Shown: positions 1 through 6,979 of the stretch, piece after piece
How positions within the stretch are numbered: the first letter of the stretch is position 1
Layout of the letters: the number at the start of each line of letters is the position of its first letter
Source of the DNA: an uncultured Clostridia bacterium
GTDB taxonomy: Bacteria > Bacillota > Clostridia > Oscillospirales > Acutalibacteraceae
Direction: 5' to 3'
Assembly (NCBI GenBank): GCA_937915775.1
Contig: CALGGQ010000276.1
Location: 1-15,200, forward strand
DNA length: 15,200 bases
Notes under the pieces: generated by a model
Seen by the model: only the letters and a program-made list of their open reading frames with translations
What the model was told of the DNA's origin: nothing
Databases searched by the model: none
Position numbers and translations under genes: made by a program

Positions 1-855
1 GATGTTATAATAATAGGTGCAGGTCCTGCGGGCATTTCCGCATCACTCTATGCGAAGCGCGCCAACAAGAGCGTGCTGGTGCTGTACTACGGCGAAAGCC
101 AGCTGGAAAAGGCGCATTTAATTGATAATTATTACGGCTTTCCCGGCGGTATCAGCGGTGCTCAGCTATATGCAAACGGCATTGAGCAGGCGAAGGCGCT
201 CGGCGTTGAGGTCATCAGCGAGGAGGCGGTGCATATTGAAATGACTGCCGACAGAAGCTATGAGGTCACCACCACCGAGGGCAAATACATCGGACGGGCG
301 CTGATTCTCTCCACCGGCAATAAGAAAATTAAGCCTAACATCAAGGGCGTTAATGAATTTGAAGGGAAGGGCATCAGCTACTGCGCTATCTGCGACGGTT
401 TCTTTTACCGCAAAAAGCGTGTTGCCGTTCTGGGTAACGGCGATTATGCGCTCAGCGAAGCAGGCGACCTGGAAAACATCGTTGCCGAGCTGACAATTTT
501 AACGGACGGCAAGGAAGCGCCCGAGGGCTGCCGCTATCCCGTGAATACGAAGAAAATTCGGGAAATCACGGGCGAGGCAAAGGTTGGCGCCGTTGTCTTT
601 GAGGACGGCAGCGAGCTGGAGCTGGACGGTCTGTTCATTGCGCAGGGCGTTGCCGGCGGTGCGGATTTTGCCAAGAAAATCGGCGTGCAGCTGGAGGGCG
701 ACAGCATCAAGGCTGACGCGCAGATGGCGACCAATGTACCCGGCGTGTTTGCCTGCGGCAATATCACGGGCGGTCTGCTTCAGGTCTGCAAGGCGGCTTA
801 TGAGGGCGCTGAGGCAGGACTTTCTGCAGTAAAATATATAAAGGAGTTCAAGTAA
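1..855 (+). CDS. trxB: Thioredoxin-reductase-like flavoprotein, 5' end cut off
   Basis: Reduces thioredoxin through FAD and a redox-active CxxC pair in the cytoplasm. The frame is open from base 1, so only the first few residues are missing. Seen (residues counted from base 1): the FAD-binding GAGPAG at 6-11, the redox motif CAIC at 128-131 followed by DGFFYR, and the C-terminal FAD-binding stretch GVFACGNI. The second nucleotide-binding site is unusual: GNGDYA at 145-150 replaces the usual GGGxxA, and the HRRxxxR motif that normally holds the NADPH 2'-phosphate is absent; about 20 residues on there is only TDGKEAPEG (from 168). The chain, about 290 residues, is also shorter than the roughly 320 of E. 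coli TrxB. Both traits recall the ferredoxin-linked thioredoxin reductases of Clostridium. The family and partner are secure, the electron donor is not. trxA begins 2 bases after the stop. Confidence 0.9.
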   Translation, partial: DVIIIGAGPAGISASLYAKRANKSVLVLYYGESQLEKAHLIDNYYGFPGGISGAQLYANGIEQAKALGVEVISEEAVHIEMTADRSYEVTTTEGKYIGRALILSTGNKKIKPNIKGVNEFEGKGISYCAICDGFFYRKKRVAVLGNGDYALSEAGDLENIVAELTILTDGKEAPEGCRYPVNTKKIREITGEAKVGAVVFEDGSELELDGLFIAQGVAGGADFAKKIGVQLEGDSIKADAQMATNVPGVFACGNITGGLLQVCKAAYEGAEAGLSAVKYIKEFK

Positions 856-856
856 T

Positions 857-1162
857 ATGGCTGTTTTAGAAGTAAATGATGCGAATTTTGATGAGCTTGT
901 TAAGAGCAACGACACCGTGCTGGTGGATTTTTATGCCGTATGGTGCGGTCCGTGCAAGATGATGTCCCCCGTGATTGATGAAATCGCAGAGGAAAATCCG
1001 TCCGTTACCGTTGCGAAGTGCGATGTAGACGAGGCGGAGGAGCTGGCAGGCCGTTTCGGCATTATGTCCATCCCGACCATTATGGTCTTTAAGGGCGGCG
1101 AAGCCGCAAAGACCTTCGTCGGCGTAACGGCGAAGGACGCGATTCTTGACGCATTAAAGTAA
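857..1162 (+). CDS. trxA: Thioredoxin
   Basis: Small cytoplasmic dithiol-disulfide oxidoreductase of 101 residues, close to the usual length. The active site WCGPCK lies at residues 29-34 (Cys30 and Cys33), and the conserved cis-proline follows in SIPT (Pro73). The ribosome site AAGGAG (841-846) lies inside the last codons of the reductase gene, so the two genes are almost certainly co-transcribed and probably translationally coupled. That makes the upstream flavoprotein its likely reductase. A terminator hairpin follows directly after the stop. Confidence 0.97.
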   Translation: MAVLEVNDANFDELVKSNDTVLVDFYAVWCGPCKMMSPVIDEIAEENPSVTVAKCDVDEAEELAGRFGIMSIPTIMVFKGGEAAKTFVGVTAKDAILDALK

Positions 1163-1169
1163 TGACAGC

Positions 1170-1200
1170 AGGCGGCAGCATTCTGCCGCCTTGTTCTTTT
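1170..1200 (+). terminator. Intrinsic terminator after trxA
   Basis: A perfect 8-bp stem, GGCGGCAG (1171-1178) with CTGCCGCC (1183-1190), closes a 4-base CATT loop and is followed by TTGTTCTTTT. It sits between trxA and the lipase. The lipase ribosome site starts at the next base, so there is no room for a separate promoter here. Lipase expression must come from read-through or from a promoter inside trxA. Confidence 0.8.
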
Positions 1201-1212
1201 AGGAGACAGGGG

Positions 1213-2379
1213 ATGAAAAGATTTATCACCATTTTGCTGGCAGTGATACTGCTGCTGCCCTCCTCGGTACAGAGCTTTGCGGCGCCGCAGGAGCGTGAGG
1301 ACAAGACAAATTATGCGTATGTCTTTGTGCATGGGCTGTCCGGCTGGGGCAGCTATGACAAGCAAAATAAGTTTTTGAAGTACTGGGGTATGTTCGGCGG
1401 CGATCTGATGAAATACCTCAAGGAACAGGGCTTTGACTGTTACAGCGCTTCCGTCGCGCCGCACGGCTCCGCGTGGGACAGAGCGTGCGAGCTCTATGCC
1501 CAGCTGACGGGAACGGTGACAGATTACGGCAAGGAGCATTCCGAGCGCTGCCGCCACGAGCGCTACGGCACCGATTTCAGCGATAAGCCGCTGCTTGCTC
1601 AGTGGGACAGCGAGCACAAAATCAACCTGCTCGGGCATTCCTTCGGCGGAGCGACCGTGCGGATGCTGTCTGAGCTGATGGCAAACGGCAGTGCCGCAGA
1701 GCAGGCGGCAACCGACGCCGACGAGCTGTCGCCGCTCTTCACCGGCGGCAAGGGCGACTGGGTTTATTCCGTGACGGCGCTGGCAGCTCCGATGAACGGC
1801 ACGACGGCGTATGATGTGGACAATACGGCAGAGGTCGGCAGCGGCTTTAAAAAATGGATGCTGAATGCGCTCACCAAAATGATGGGCGCCGCCAACAAAG
1901 AAGAGAGCGACGGCAGGGTTGATTACGATAATGCGAATTACGATATGCTGATTGACAACGCCGCCGCGATGAACGAGCAGCTGCATACGCTGGAAAACGT
2001 TTACTATTTTTCCGTGCCGTGCAATTCGAGCGTCAAAAAGGACGACGGCACCTATTCGCCGGATGAAAGCAAAACCGAGCTGCTGTTCCTCAAAGCCGGC
2101 ACACTGATGGGCGCCTTTACGGAGACCACGCCCGGCGGCTATACGGTGGACGAAACGTGGCTGATGAACGACGGTCTGGTGAATACCGTTTCCGCTACCG
2201 CGCCGTTCAATGCACCGCAGCAGGCGTACGACGCGCAGCAGGTACATAAGGGTATCTGGAACGTGATGCCCGTTTATGACGGCGACCATATGTCGCTGCA
2301 GGGCGGTCTGTTCAAGAAAAACGACGTCAGGGATTTCTACACGGAACTGCTGACGATGATTAATTCACTGGAGGAATAA
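1213..2379 (+). CDS. Secreted zinc-dependent triacylglycerol lipase (family I.5-like)
   Basis: An alpha/beta-hydrolase expected to cleave acylglycerol esters outside the cell. The ATG at 1213 is chosen because AGGAGA precedes it and the protein then opens with a clear signal peptide (MKRF, a hydrophobic core, then SFAA); starting at 1162 would add 17 residues ahead of the signal and use no ribosome site. Mature protein motifs match the Geobacillus/Staphylococcus lipases: FVHGLSGWG (oxyanion region), the nucleophile elbow GHSFGG (Ser143), NDGLVNTVS (Asp320) and GDHMSLQG (His359). The positions nearly equal those of the Geobacillus enzyme. Likely zinc ligands are also present: the Asp of AWDRACELYAQL, both His of YGKEHSERCRHERYG, and the Asp of ANYDML. 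The length of 388 residues is normal. The family is confident; the natural substrate is unknown. Confidence 0.9.
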   Translation: MKRFITILLAVILLLPSSVQSFAAPQEREDKTNYAYVFVHGLSGWGSYDKQNKFLKYWGMFGGDLMKYLKEQGFDCYSASVAPHGSAWDRACELYAQLTGTVTDYGKEHSERCRHERYGTDFSDKPLLAQWDSEHKINLLGHSFGGATVRMLSELMANGSAAEQAATDADELSPLFTGGKGDWVYSVTALAAPMNGTTAYDVDNTAEVGSGFKKWMLNALTKMMGAANKEESDGRVDYDNANYDMLIDNAAAMNEQLHTLENVYYFSVPCNSSVKKDDGTYSPDESKTELLFLKAGTLMGAFTETTPGGYTVDETWLMNDGLVNTVSATAPFNAPQQAYDAQQVHKGIWNVMPVYDGDHMSLQGGLFKKNDVRDFYTELLTMINSLEE

Positions 2380-2382
2380 CAA

Positions 2383-2769
2383 ATGGCAAGTAAAAGTGAA
2401 ATGGACAAATTAATCGCCTCTCAGCAGACGGAGCTGGACGCTGTGCTGCTTTATCAGGCGCTGGCTGAGCTGGCAAAATCAGAGGAGGAAAAGCAGACCT
2501 TCCTGGCAATGGCAGCCGATGAGGGACGGCACGCCGCGATTTTAAGAGGCATTACCGGCGCGCAGCTGACGCCGAAAAACACGCTCGCCAAGCTTTCGGC
2601 GACCATGTTCAGGTTCGGCGGCAGAAAGGTGCTGTTGCACTTTATGGCACAGTTTGAAATCAACTCCTTTTTCAGTTATCAGAAGTATTTTGACCGCTAT
2701 CCCGAAATCGCTTCCATCGCCTCTGACGAAATCCGCCACGGTCACCTGCTGACAGCGATGATGGCATAA
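2383..2769 (+). CDS. Ferritin-like / rubrerythrin-type diiron protein
   Basis: A small (128 aa) four-helix protein with the spacing of a carboxylate-bridged diiron site: Glu17, then Glu47 and His50 in ADEGRH, Glu92, then Glu116 and His119 in SDEIRHGH. There is no C-terminal rubredoxin domain, unlike classical rubrerythrin. Proteins of this kind in anaerobes often handle peroxide or iron, but the exact reaction cannot be read from sequence. The start lies 3 bases after the lipase stop and its GGAGG ribosome site overlaps the lipase end, so it is probably translated from the lipase mRNA. It is followed by a 154-bp repeat and a terminator. Confidence 0.8.
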   Translation: MASKSEMDKLIASQQTELDAVLLYQALAELAKSEEEKQTFLAMAADEGRHAAILRGITGAQLTPKNTLAKLSATMFRFGGRKVLLHFMAQFEINSFFSYQKYFDRYPEIASIASDEIRHGHLLTAMMA

Positions 2770-2775
2770 GGTGGC

Positions 2776-2929
2776 GACAAATCAGAATTTGCAAAGCAAA
2801 TTCAGTGGTCAGTGTCCAGTGGACAGTGGTCAGTTATAGGTCGCTTCGCTCCGATTATAATCGGGTGCGGGTGTCCCGCCCAACAACTGGTCACTAGCCA
2901 CTGGTCACTGGTCACTATCTCGACAAATC
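2776..2929 (+). repeat. Dispersed 154-bp structured repeat, copy 1
   Basis: Nearly identical (about 4 differences) and in the same orientation as 11134-11287. It starts and ends with GACAAATC. Inside, in order: a perfect hairpin GAATTTGC-AAA-GCAAATTC (2785-2803); a 32-base arm of TGGTCAGT-like units (2804-2835) that can pair with an inverted arm (2885-2916), with several G-U pairs; and between the arms the palindrome CCGATTATAATCGG plus the hairpin GCGGG-TGT-CCCGC. It has no reading frame of note. It lies between the stop codon of the ferritin-like gene and the shared terminator. Confidence 0.9.
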
Positions 2930-2951
2930 CCGATTGATGAATACGATTAAG

Positions 2952-2983
2952 AAAGCGGCTGAGGTCAACTCAGCCGCTTTTTT
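2952..2983. terminator. Two-way terminator between convergent genes
   Basis: A perfect 12-bp stem, AAAGCGGCTGAG (2952-2963) with CTCAGCCGCTTT (2969-2980), has a 5-base loop and is followed by T-rich sequence on the plus strand and a shorter T-run on the minus strand. It serves the ferritin-like gene (+) and the CotH gene (-). Confidence 0.88.
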
Positions 2984-2990
2984 GACGGAT

Positions 2991-4727
2991 TCAGTTTTCA
3001 CGCGCCTCAAACCATGATTCGATAACGGCTTTTCGGTTATCAAAAAACGCTTTGTAGCTGTTCATGAGCTCGTTATACTCATTTTCTTTGTTGTTATCCT
3101 TTCCGTAAAAACGCTTCCAAGATTCGGATAAAATGGGAAGCATTTCCGCTTGGTAGCTGTCAATATACTCGTCCATTTCCGTCGCATCAAAGCACTGATC
3201 CGCTATCTTCAAAATGCGTGCTTCAAATGCTTTTTGGAATTCCTCATTCTCCCAGAGCGAGGCGAACAGCTCGTCGTTTTCTATCACGAATGCCAGCGTG
3301 TTATGGTCAATGAGGTCGGCGCTCATCGAGGTGCTGTTACTGTCAAACAGAATCCAGCGCCATTTTCCGTCGGCATACGGCGCGTCCTGCTTCTCCACGC
3401 TCCTCCAGAGTGCAAAATTAGCAGTCGGCCAGTCATTTTGTCTGGCAATATAGATTTGCGTGGCATAATAATCGAGAAAGCTGTCGATATCAATATATTC
3501 ACACGCCTTGGCATAATTGGCACTATCTCTCATATCATTATCGGTGATGAAGCTTCTCATCTGCTGATAGTGATTTAAGCTGGAAGAAGTGCCGCATTCC
3601 AGACCGCCGTTCTTAATAATGGCAATATTTTCTTTATCAACATGATGTTTGTACTCGATAAAGTACTCGTCAAACTTGCTTGCCAGGCGGTAAAAGCCCC
3701 AGTATTCTCCGTCAACAAACAAAACATAGGGCTCAAAATCCATAACGGTAAAAGCAAGACCGCCTACTCTGTCGCGCATCATGATATCGTTGAACTGCGT
3801 TATTGTCTGATTGCCGCCGGACGCCAGCGTCATAATATGAGGAAAGAACGCTTTATCTTCTGTAAAAAATTCGTAGGCAAAGGTTTCGGAGCCGTCATAT
3901 TGCTCCCTTGCATACAGATTAAAGCTTCTCGGCAGCATGGCGCGGCTGATACCGCCCTGAATGCGGATACCGCCGTCTTTGGTTAACAGCAGCTTTCCGT
4001 TGGCATTAAAAAACTCAAAATGTGCCTGCCGCTCCCATTCCTTACCCTTGTTGCTGTAATTTGCGTTCCACATTCTCCAGTGGCTGGTGAGCTTTGCATT
4101 CTTTAAGAAATGATCAAAGGTTGTGCCTGTCACATAAATACCCGTTTTTTCATCAAAAAAGTTAGCAGGGTCTGACACAACCGAAATGATATTGCAGTTA
4201 TGATATTGCCCGGGCGAAATGCCGACGAAATAGGAGGCGGTGGTTACCGCGCTTTTGTTTCCGCTTGCATCCACCGCAACGGCCCTTACCACATTACATT
4301 TGTCAATCAGATAATCGGGCGCCGCATACTGCGGATCCTTATCAATCGTTTGCCGCTGTTCAATTAAATCCGTGTAAAAGCCGGTTGAAACATCGGTGCG
4401 CATGGAATAGTTGTTTTCGTGCGCCGTTGCATTTTCGAGGTATACCGGCTCCGTGTACTCCGTGGCATTTTCATCGGGGTCCGAACCGTCTAAAGTGTAG
4501 TATACCTTCGTTCCCTGCTTAACGGATATTCTCAGGTAAAACGGTTTGGTATAAAAACCGCTTTTTTTGGAGAACTCCGGCGCGCTGACGGTAATGCCGG
4601 CGCCGTTTTCAGAGGAAGCCCGACGGCTGTTTACTCCGTCAATAACAAAGAACAGCACCGAAAACACCAGCAGACTTACCATCAGCAGCGCAGCGTAGCC
4701 GGCTTTTCTTTTCTTGTTTTTGTTCAT
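2991..4727 (-). CDS. Membrane-anchored CotH kinase-family protein
   Basis: A 578-residue protein with a basic N-terminus and one membrane segment (about residues 10-30), so the rest should lie outside the membrane. Next comes a chitobiase/hexosaminidase C-terminal-like beta domain (about 50-165, with YYTLDGSDP around Asp80), then a CotH kinase domain (about 170-545). CotH proteins are atypical kinases; Bacillus CotH phosphorylates spore coat proteins. Visible family marks are GGIRIQGG, QNDWPTANFALWR (Asp432) and WRWILFDSN (Asp462); many relatives have D-x-D where this protein has D-S-N. It is the last gene of a three-gene operon, 9 bases after the DUF4956 gene, with AAGGA before its ATG. This three-gene set recurs in Firmicutes, which argues against a purely spore-coat role. 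The family is secure, the substrate unknown. Confidence 0.85.
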   Translation of the reverse strand: MNKNKKRKAGYAALLMVSLLVFSVLFFVIDGVNSRRASSENGAGITVSAPEFSKKSGFYTKPFYLRISVKQGTKVYYTLDGSDPDENATEYTEPVYLENATAHENNYSMRTDVSTGFYTDLIEQRQTIDKDPQYAAPDYLIDKCNVVRAVAVDASGNKSAVTTASYFVGISPGQYHNCNIISVVSDPANFFDEKTGIYVTGTTFDHFLKNAKLTSHWRMWNANYSNKGKEWERQAHFEFFNANGKLLLTKDGGIRIQGGISRAMLPRSFNLYAREQYDGSETFAYEFFTEDKAFFPHIMTLASGGNQTITQFNDIMMRDRVGGLAFTVMDFEPYVLFVDGEYWGFYRLASKFDEYFIEYKHHVDKENIAIIKNGGLECGTSSSLNHYQQMRSFITDNDMRDSANYAKACEYIDIDSFLDYYATQIYIARQNDWPTANFALWRSVEKQDAPYADGKWRWILFDSNSTSMSADLIDHNTLAFVIENDELFASLWENEEFQKAFEARILKIADQCFDATEMDEYIDSYQAEMLPILSESWKRFYGKDNNKENEYNELMNSYKAFFDNRKAVIESWFEAREN

Positions 4728-4736
4728 AGATATTCC

Positions 4737-5411
4737 TTAAAACGTCGTTTCTCCGTCATGGCTGATTAACGAGCATTTGGCAATCCCGCTGAGGGAGGAT
4801 ACCGCGTTCAGTAATTCATCGGGCGTTTTGGTTCTTACCTCCACAATCATATCAAACCGCCCGTTGTTAATCGTCTGCGATTTGATTTGAAACGCCTTGG
4901 TGTTGGCTTTTATTGTATTAATGACAGCTTCTTTGATTTCTTTGTCATCGGAATTGATGATGAGCAGCAGCGGCGCCTTGGAGACGGGAAGCCATTCCAG
5001 CACGAGAATGCCAACAGTCAACACAAGGGAGGATAAGATAGCGATACCGAAGAGGCCTGCGCCGCAGATAATGCCGATGGAAATCGCCCAGAACAGGAAC
5101 ACCAAATCCATCGGGTCTTTAATCGCTGTTCGGAATCTGACAATGGACAGCGCACCGACCATACCGAGCGAAATGACAATGCTGGACTGAATCGTCATAA
5201 TGATGGCGGCAACGATAACGGTGATTGCCGCAAGAGAGATATTAAAGTTTTTGTTGTAGAAGGTTTTCTGGGTGATAAAACGGTAGACGAAGAAGATGTA
5301 TGCCGCCAGAATGCTGGTAATCAGCAAAATTGCCGCAATATGCTTTAAGGAAAAATCACCGGTATTAACGGCTTCCAGAAACGAATCCTTAAAAATATCT
5401 TTAAATGTCAT
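4737..5411 (-). CDS. DUF4956 integral membrane protein
   Basis: 224 residues. The first part holds about four to five hydrophobic segments (roughly 24-45, 58-92, 103-120 and 122-142) with the conserved loop SLGMVGALSIVRFR and TAIKDPMDL between them. The last 75 residues (from about LLLIINSDD) look like a soluble alpha/beta domain of ACT-like pattern. The start at 5411 is chosen over an in-frame ATG 9 codons upstream because it has GGAGG nine bases ahead and forms a 4-base ATGA overlap with the stop of the upstream VTC gene. DUF4956 has no assigned biochemical function. Its position between a polyphosphate-polymerase-like protein and a CotH kinase suggests that it is the membrane partner of that pair; this is inference. 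Confidence 0.85.
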   Translation of the reverse strand: MTFKDIFKDSFLEAVNTGDFSLKHIAAILLITSILAAYIFFVYRFITQKTFYNKNFNISLAAITVIVAAIIMTIQSSIVISLGMVGALSIVRFRTAIKDPMDLVFLFWAISIGIICGAGLFGIAILSSLVLTVGILVLEWLPVSKAPLLLIINSDDKEIKEAVINTIKANTKAFQIKSQTINNGRFDMIVEVRTKTPDELLNAVSSLSGIAKCSLISHDGETTF

Positions 5412-6157
5412 AATGTGATACCTCCGAATTTTCTGCACAAATAGTATTTTGAAAAGGTGGTTTGCTGCAGGTGATTTAACTGCAGGGTTTGATAGATATA
5501 ATCGGGCAGGAATTCGTCAAACTTCACTTCCAGCAACTGAATTCCCGTCGGCATAATCAGCCTGCCGTTGATTTGGCTGTCAAAAAAGCGTTGAACCTCC
5601 GAGGTTGCTCTGATATCTAAATCCAGCGTTGCCCTCACGTTTCCGGCTTCATAAACAAACGGCATTCTGTCGTATTCCACAATCACCTTTGGCTTTAAAT
5701 TCCTTGTTTCCTGATGAAGATAGAACTTTTTCAGCAGCGGGTGCATACCGTCCTCCCACACAATGCCGTCGCCGTTCATCATTCTTTCAGCCTGTTCTTT
5801 TGTCAGGGAGCAGGCTGTTTTCAGGGTTTTCCCTCTGTCCTTTCGTTTCAGCTCCAGCTTGATAACGTCGCTGGAAGCGTTATAGATTCTGATGCGGAAT
5901 TTTTCTCGCGGGTCCGTTCCGTTTTCTTTATCGTAAAAGCCGCTGTCCTCATAATCGTCAAAATACAGACTTCGGATTTGATATTGACCGCTGCCGTCGG
6001 TATGCCCGTCGCGGTCCATGATATACGGCAGTCGCGCTTTTAAGGCTTCAAGCTGGTACGGATGAAGGGTATATTTGTACTCATGGCGGTACGGCTCGCC
6101 GCTTTGTATTTGCGTCAAAAAGGAGAGAATTCGATTGTTATGATATTCCAAAAGCAT
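5408..6157 (-). CDS. VTC-domain (polyphosphate polymerase-like) protein
   Basis: A soluble triphosphate-tunnel protein of 249 residues, related to the catalytic domain of the eukaryotic VTC complex that makes polyphosphate from ATP. Tunnel-lining residues are visible: EYK (26-28), RSLYFDDY (62-69), FRIRIY (87-92), LELKRK (101-106), then EYDRMPF, ATLDLDI, LEVKFDEF and the closing SKYYLCRKF. Unlike yeast Vtc4 it has no SPX or membrane domain; the neighbouring DUF4956 protein could supply the membrane part. The ATG at 6157 has AAGGAGG only 3 bases upstream; the TTG two codons later has better spacing and is a possible alternative. It is the first gene of the operon and has its own promoter. Activity is inferred from the family. 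Confidence 0.85.
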   Translation of the reverse strand: MLLEYHNNRILSFLTQIQSGEPYRHEYKYTLHPYQLEALKARLPYIMDRDGHTDGSGQYQIRSLYFDDYEDSGFYDKENGTDPREKFRIRIYNASSDVIKLELKRKDRGKTLKTACSLTKEQAERMMNGDGIVWEDGMHPLLKKFYLHQETRNLKPKVIVEYDRMPFVYEAGNVRATLDLDIRATSEVQRFFDSQINGRLIMPTGIQLLEVKFDEFLPDYIYQTLQLNHLQQTTFSKYYLCRKFGGITL

Positions 6158-6193
6158 TGACCTCCTTTTTGAAATAAATAAATAATTAAAATC

Positions 6194-6222
6194 ATTCTAT
6201 CACGTTTCCGCCACGCCGTCAA
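6194..6222 (-). promoter_or_regulatory. SigA-type promoter of the VTC-DUF4956-CotH operon
   Basis: On the minus strand TTGACG (6222-6217) and TAGAAT (6199-6194) are separated by 17 bases, about 35-40 bases ahead of the first gene. Confidence 0.7.
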
Positions 6223-6251
6223 GAATAACCAATTGTTCCATATTTTGTTTG

Positions 6252-6280
6252 GTATGAATTTACTGTAGGTGTGCAAAATA
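6252..6280 (+). promoter_or_regulatory. Possible forespore-type (SigF/SigG) promoter of spoVT
   Basis: GTATG (6252-6256), 17 bases, then CAAAATA (6274-6280) resembles the GYATR / CATnnTA pattern with one mismatch in the second box. In Bacillus spoVT is made in the forespore under SigG. No good SigA promoter was seen in the spacer on this strand. A 7-bp GC hairpin (CGGGCGG 6302-6308 with CCGCCCG 6315-6321) lies between it and the gene. Confidence 0.35.
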
Positions 6281-6338
6281 TAACAGTAACATAAAAATGT
6301 TCGGGCGGTCACCTCCGCCCGCAAAAGGGAGAATGAAG

Positions 6339-6875
6339 ATGAAAGCAACAGGCATTGTCAGAAGAATTGACGATTTAGGCAGGGTGGTGATTCCAAAGGA
6401 AATCCGCCGCTCCTTCCGCATCAAGGAGGGCGACCCGCTGGAGATTTATACCGATTCCGAGGGGGAGGTTATTTTTAAAAAATATTCGCCGATCGGCGAG
6501 CTGTCCAATTTTGCACGGCAGTACGCCGAAGTGCTTAATAAGGACGCAGGGCTGCCGATTGCGATTATGGATAACGACCATGTAATCGCCGCCTCCGGCG
6601 TCAGCAAGCGCGAGGTGCTGGAGCGCCGCGTCACGCGCAGCATTGAGGAGCTGATGGAAAACCGCCAGATTCATATCAAAACGGATACCGTACCCGGTAT
6701 CAGCGCGATTGAGGGCTACGACCGCAAGGCGGAGGTTGTCTACCCGATTATGTACGGCGGCGACGTCAGCGGCGCGGTGGCGCTGCTGGAAAACGAAAGC
6801 GGCGAGCCGCCGAAGGAGACGGATATCAAGCTCGTGCAGGTAGCGGCGTCCTTCCTCGGCAAACAGATGGAATGA
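6339..6875 (+). CDS. spoVT: Stage V sporulation transcription regulator SpoVT
   Basis: A 178-residue regulator, the same length as Bacillus SpoVT. Residues 1-50 form the AbrB-like swapped-hairpin DNA-binding domain, with MKATGIVRRIDDLGRVVIP and KEIRR almost identical to Bacillus. The rest is a GAF-like domain ending in AASFLGKQME, as in relatives. The ATG at 6339 is chosen over one six bases upstream: it matches the family start and lies about 8 bases from AGGGAGA, whereas the other is too close. SpoVT tunes late forespore genes and spore germination in Bacillus. The gene stands alone, divergent from the VTC operon. It supports a spore-forming lineage, though not active sporulation. Confidence 0.95.
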   Translation: MKATGIVRRIDDLGRVVIPKEIRRSFRIKEGDPLEIYTDSEGEVIFKKYSPIGELSNFARQYAEVLNKDAGLPIAIMDNDHVIAASGVSKREVLERRVTRSIEELMENRQIHIKTDTVPGISAIEGYDRKAEVVYPIMYGGDVSGAVALLENESGEPPKETDIKLVQVAASFLGKQME

Positions 6876-6949
6876 TTGTGCAACTTGTACAAAATTTTTA
6901 CAATATTTTTGTGCAATGTGATTTGTTGGTAGAAAGTGCAAAAAAACAC
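6876..6949. other. AT-rich spacer with short repeats after spoVT
   Basis: Holds two copies of TTGTGCAA (6876-6883 and 6909-6916) and an AAGTG...CACTT inverted pair that runs into the -35 box of the next promoter. No convincing terminator for spoVT was found, so its transcript may run into the RNA region. Confidence 0.5.
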
Positions 6950-6977
6950 TTGCAATTTGAAAATTTGTGGCTATAAT
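6950..6977 (+). promoter_or_regulatory. Strong SigA-type promoter ahead of a non-coding RNA
   Basis: TTGCAA (6950-6955), 16 bases, then a perfect TATAAT (6972-6977). No gene follows on this strand for more than 2 kb, so the product should be an RNA. Confidence 0.75.
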
Positions 6978-6979
6978 AA

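Noticed and set aside
931..2289. Long minus-strand reading frame of 452 codons opposite trxA and the lipase
   Set aside because: It lies opposite two well-supported genes, has no family motifs or ribosome site, and its residue make-up (rich in His, Arg, Val, Ala) is typical of an antisense shadow.
2804..2916. Possible CRISPR array in the TGGTCA/CAGTGG repeats
   Set aside because: The units are short, irregular and inverted, without spacers of even length, and the whole block recurs elsewhere as one unit.
2776..2929. Insertion sequence with a transposase
   Set aside because: The repeat is 154 bp, has no coding capacity, and no transposase gene lies in the window.
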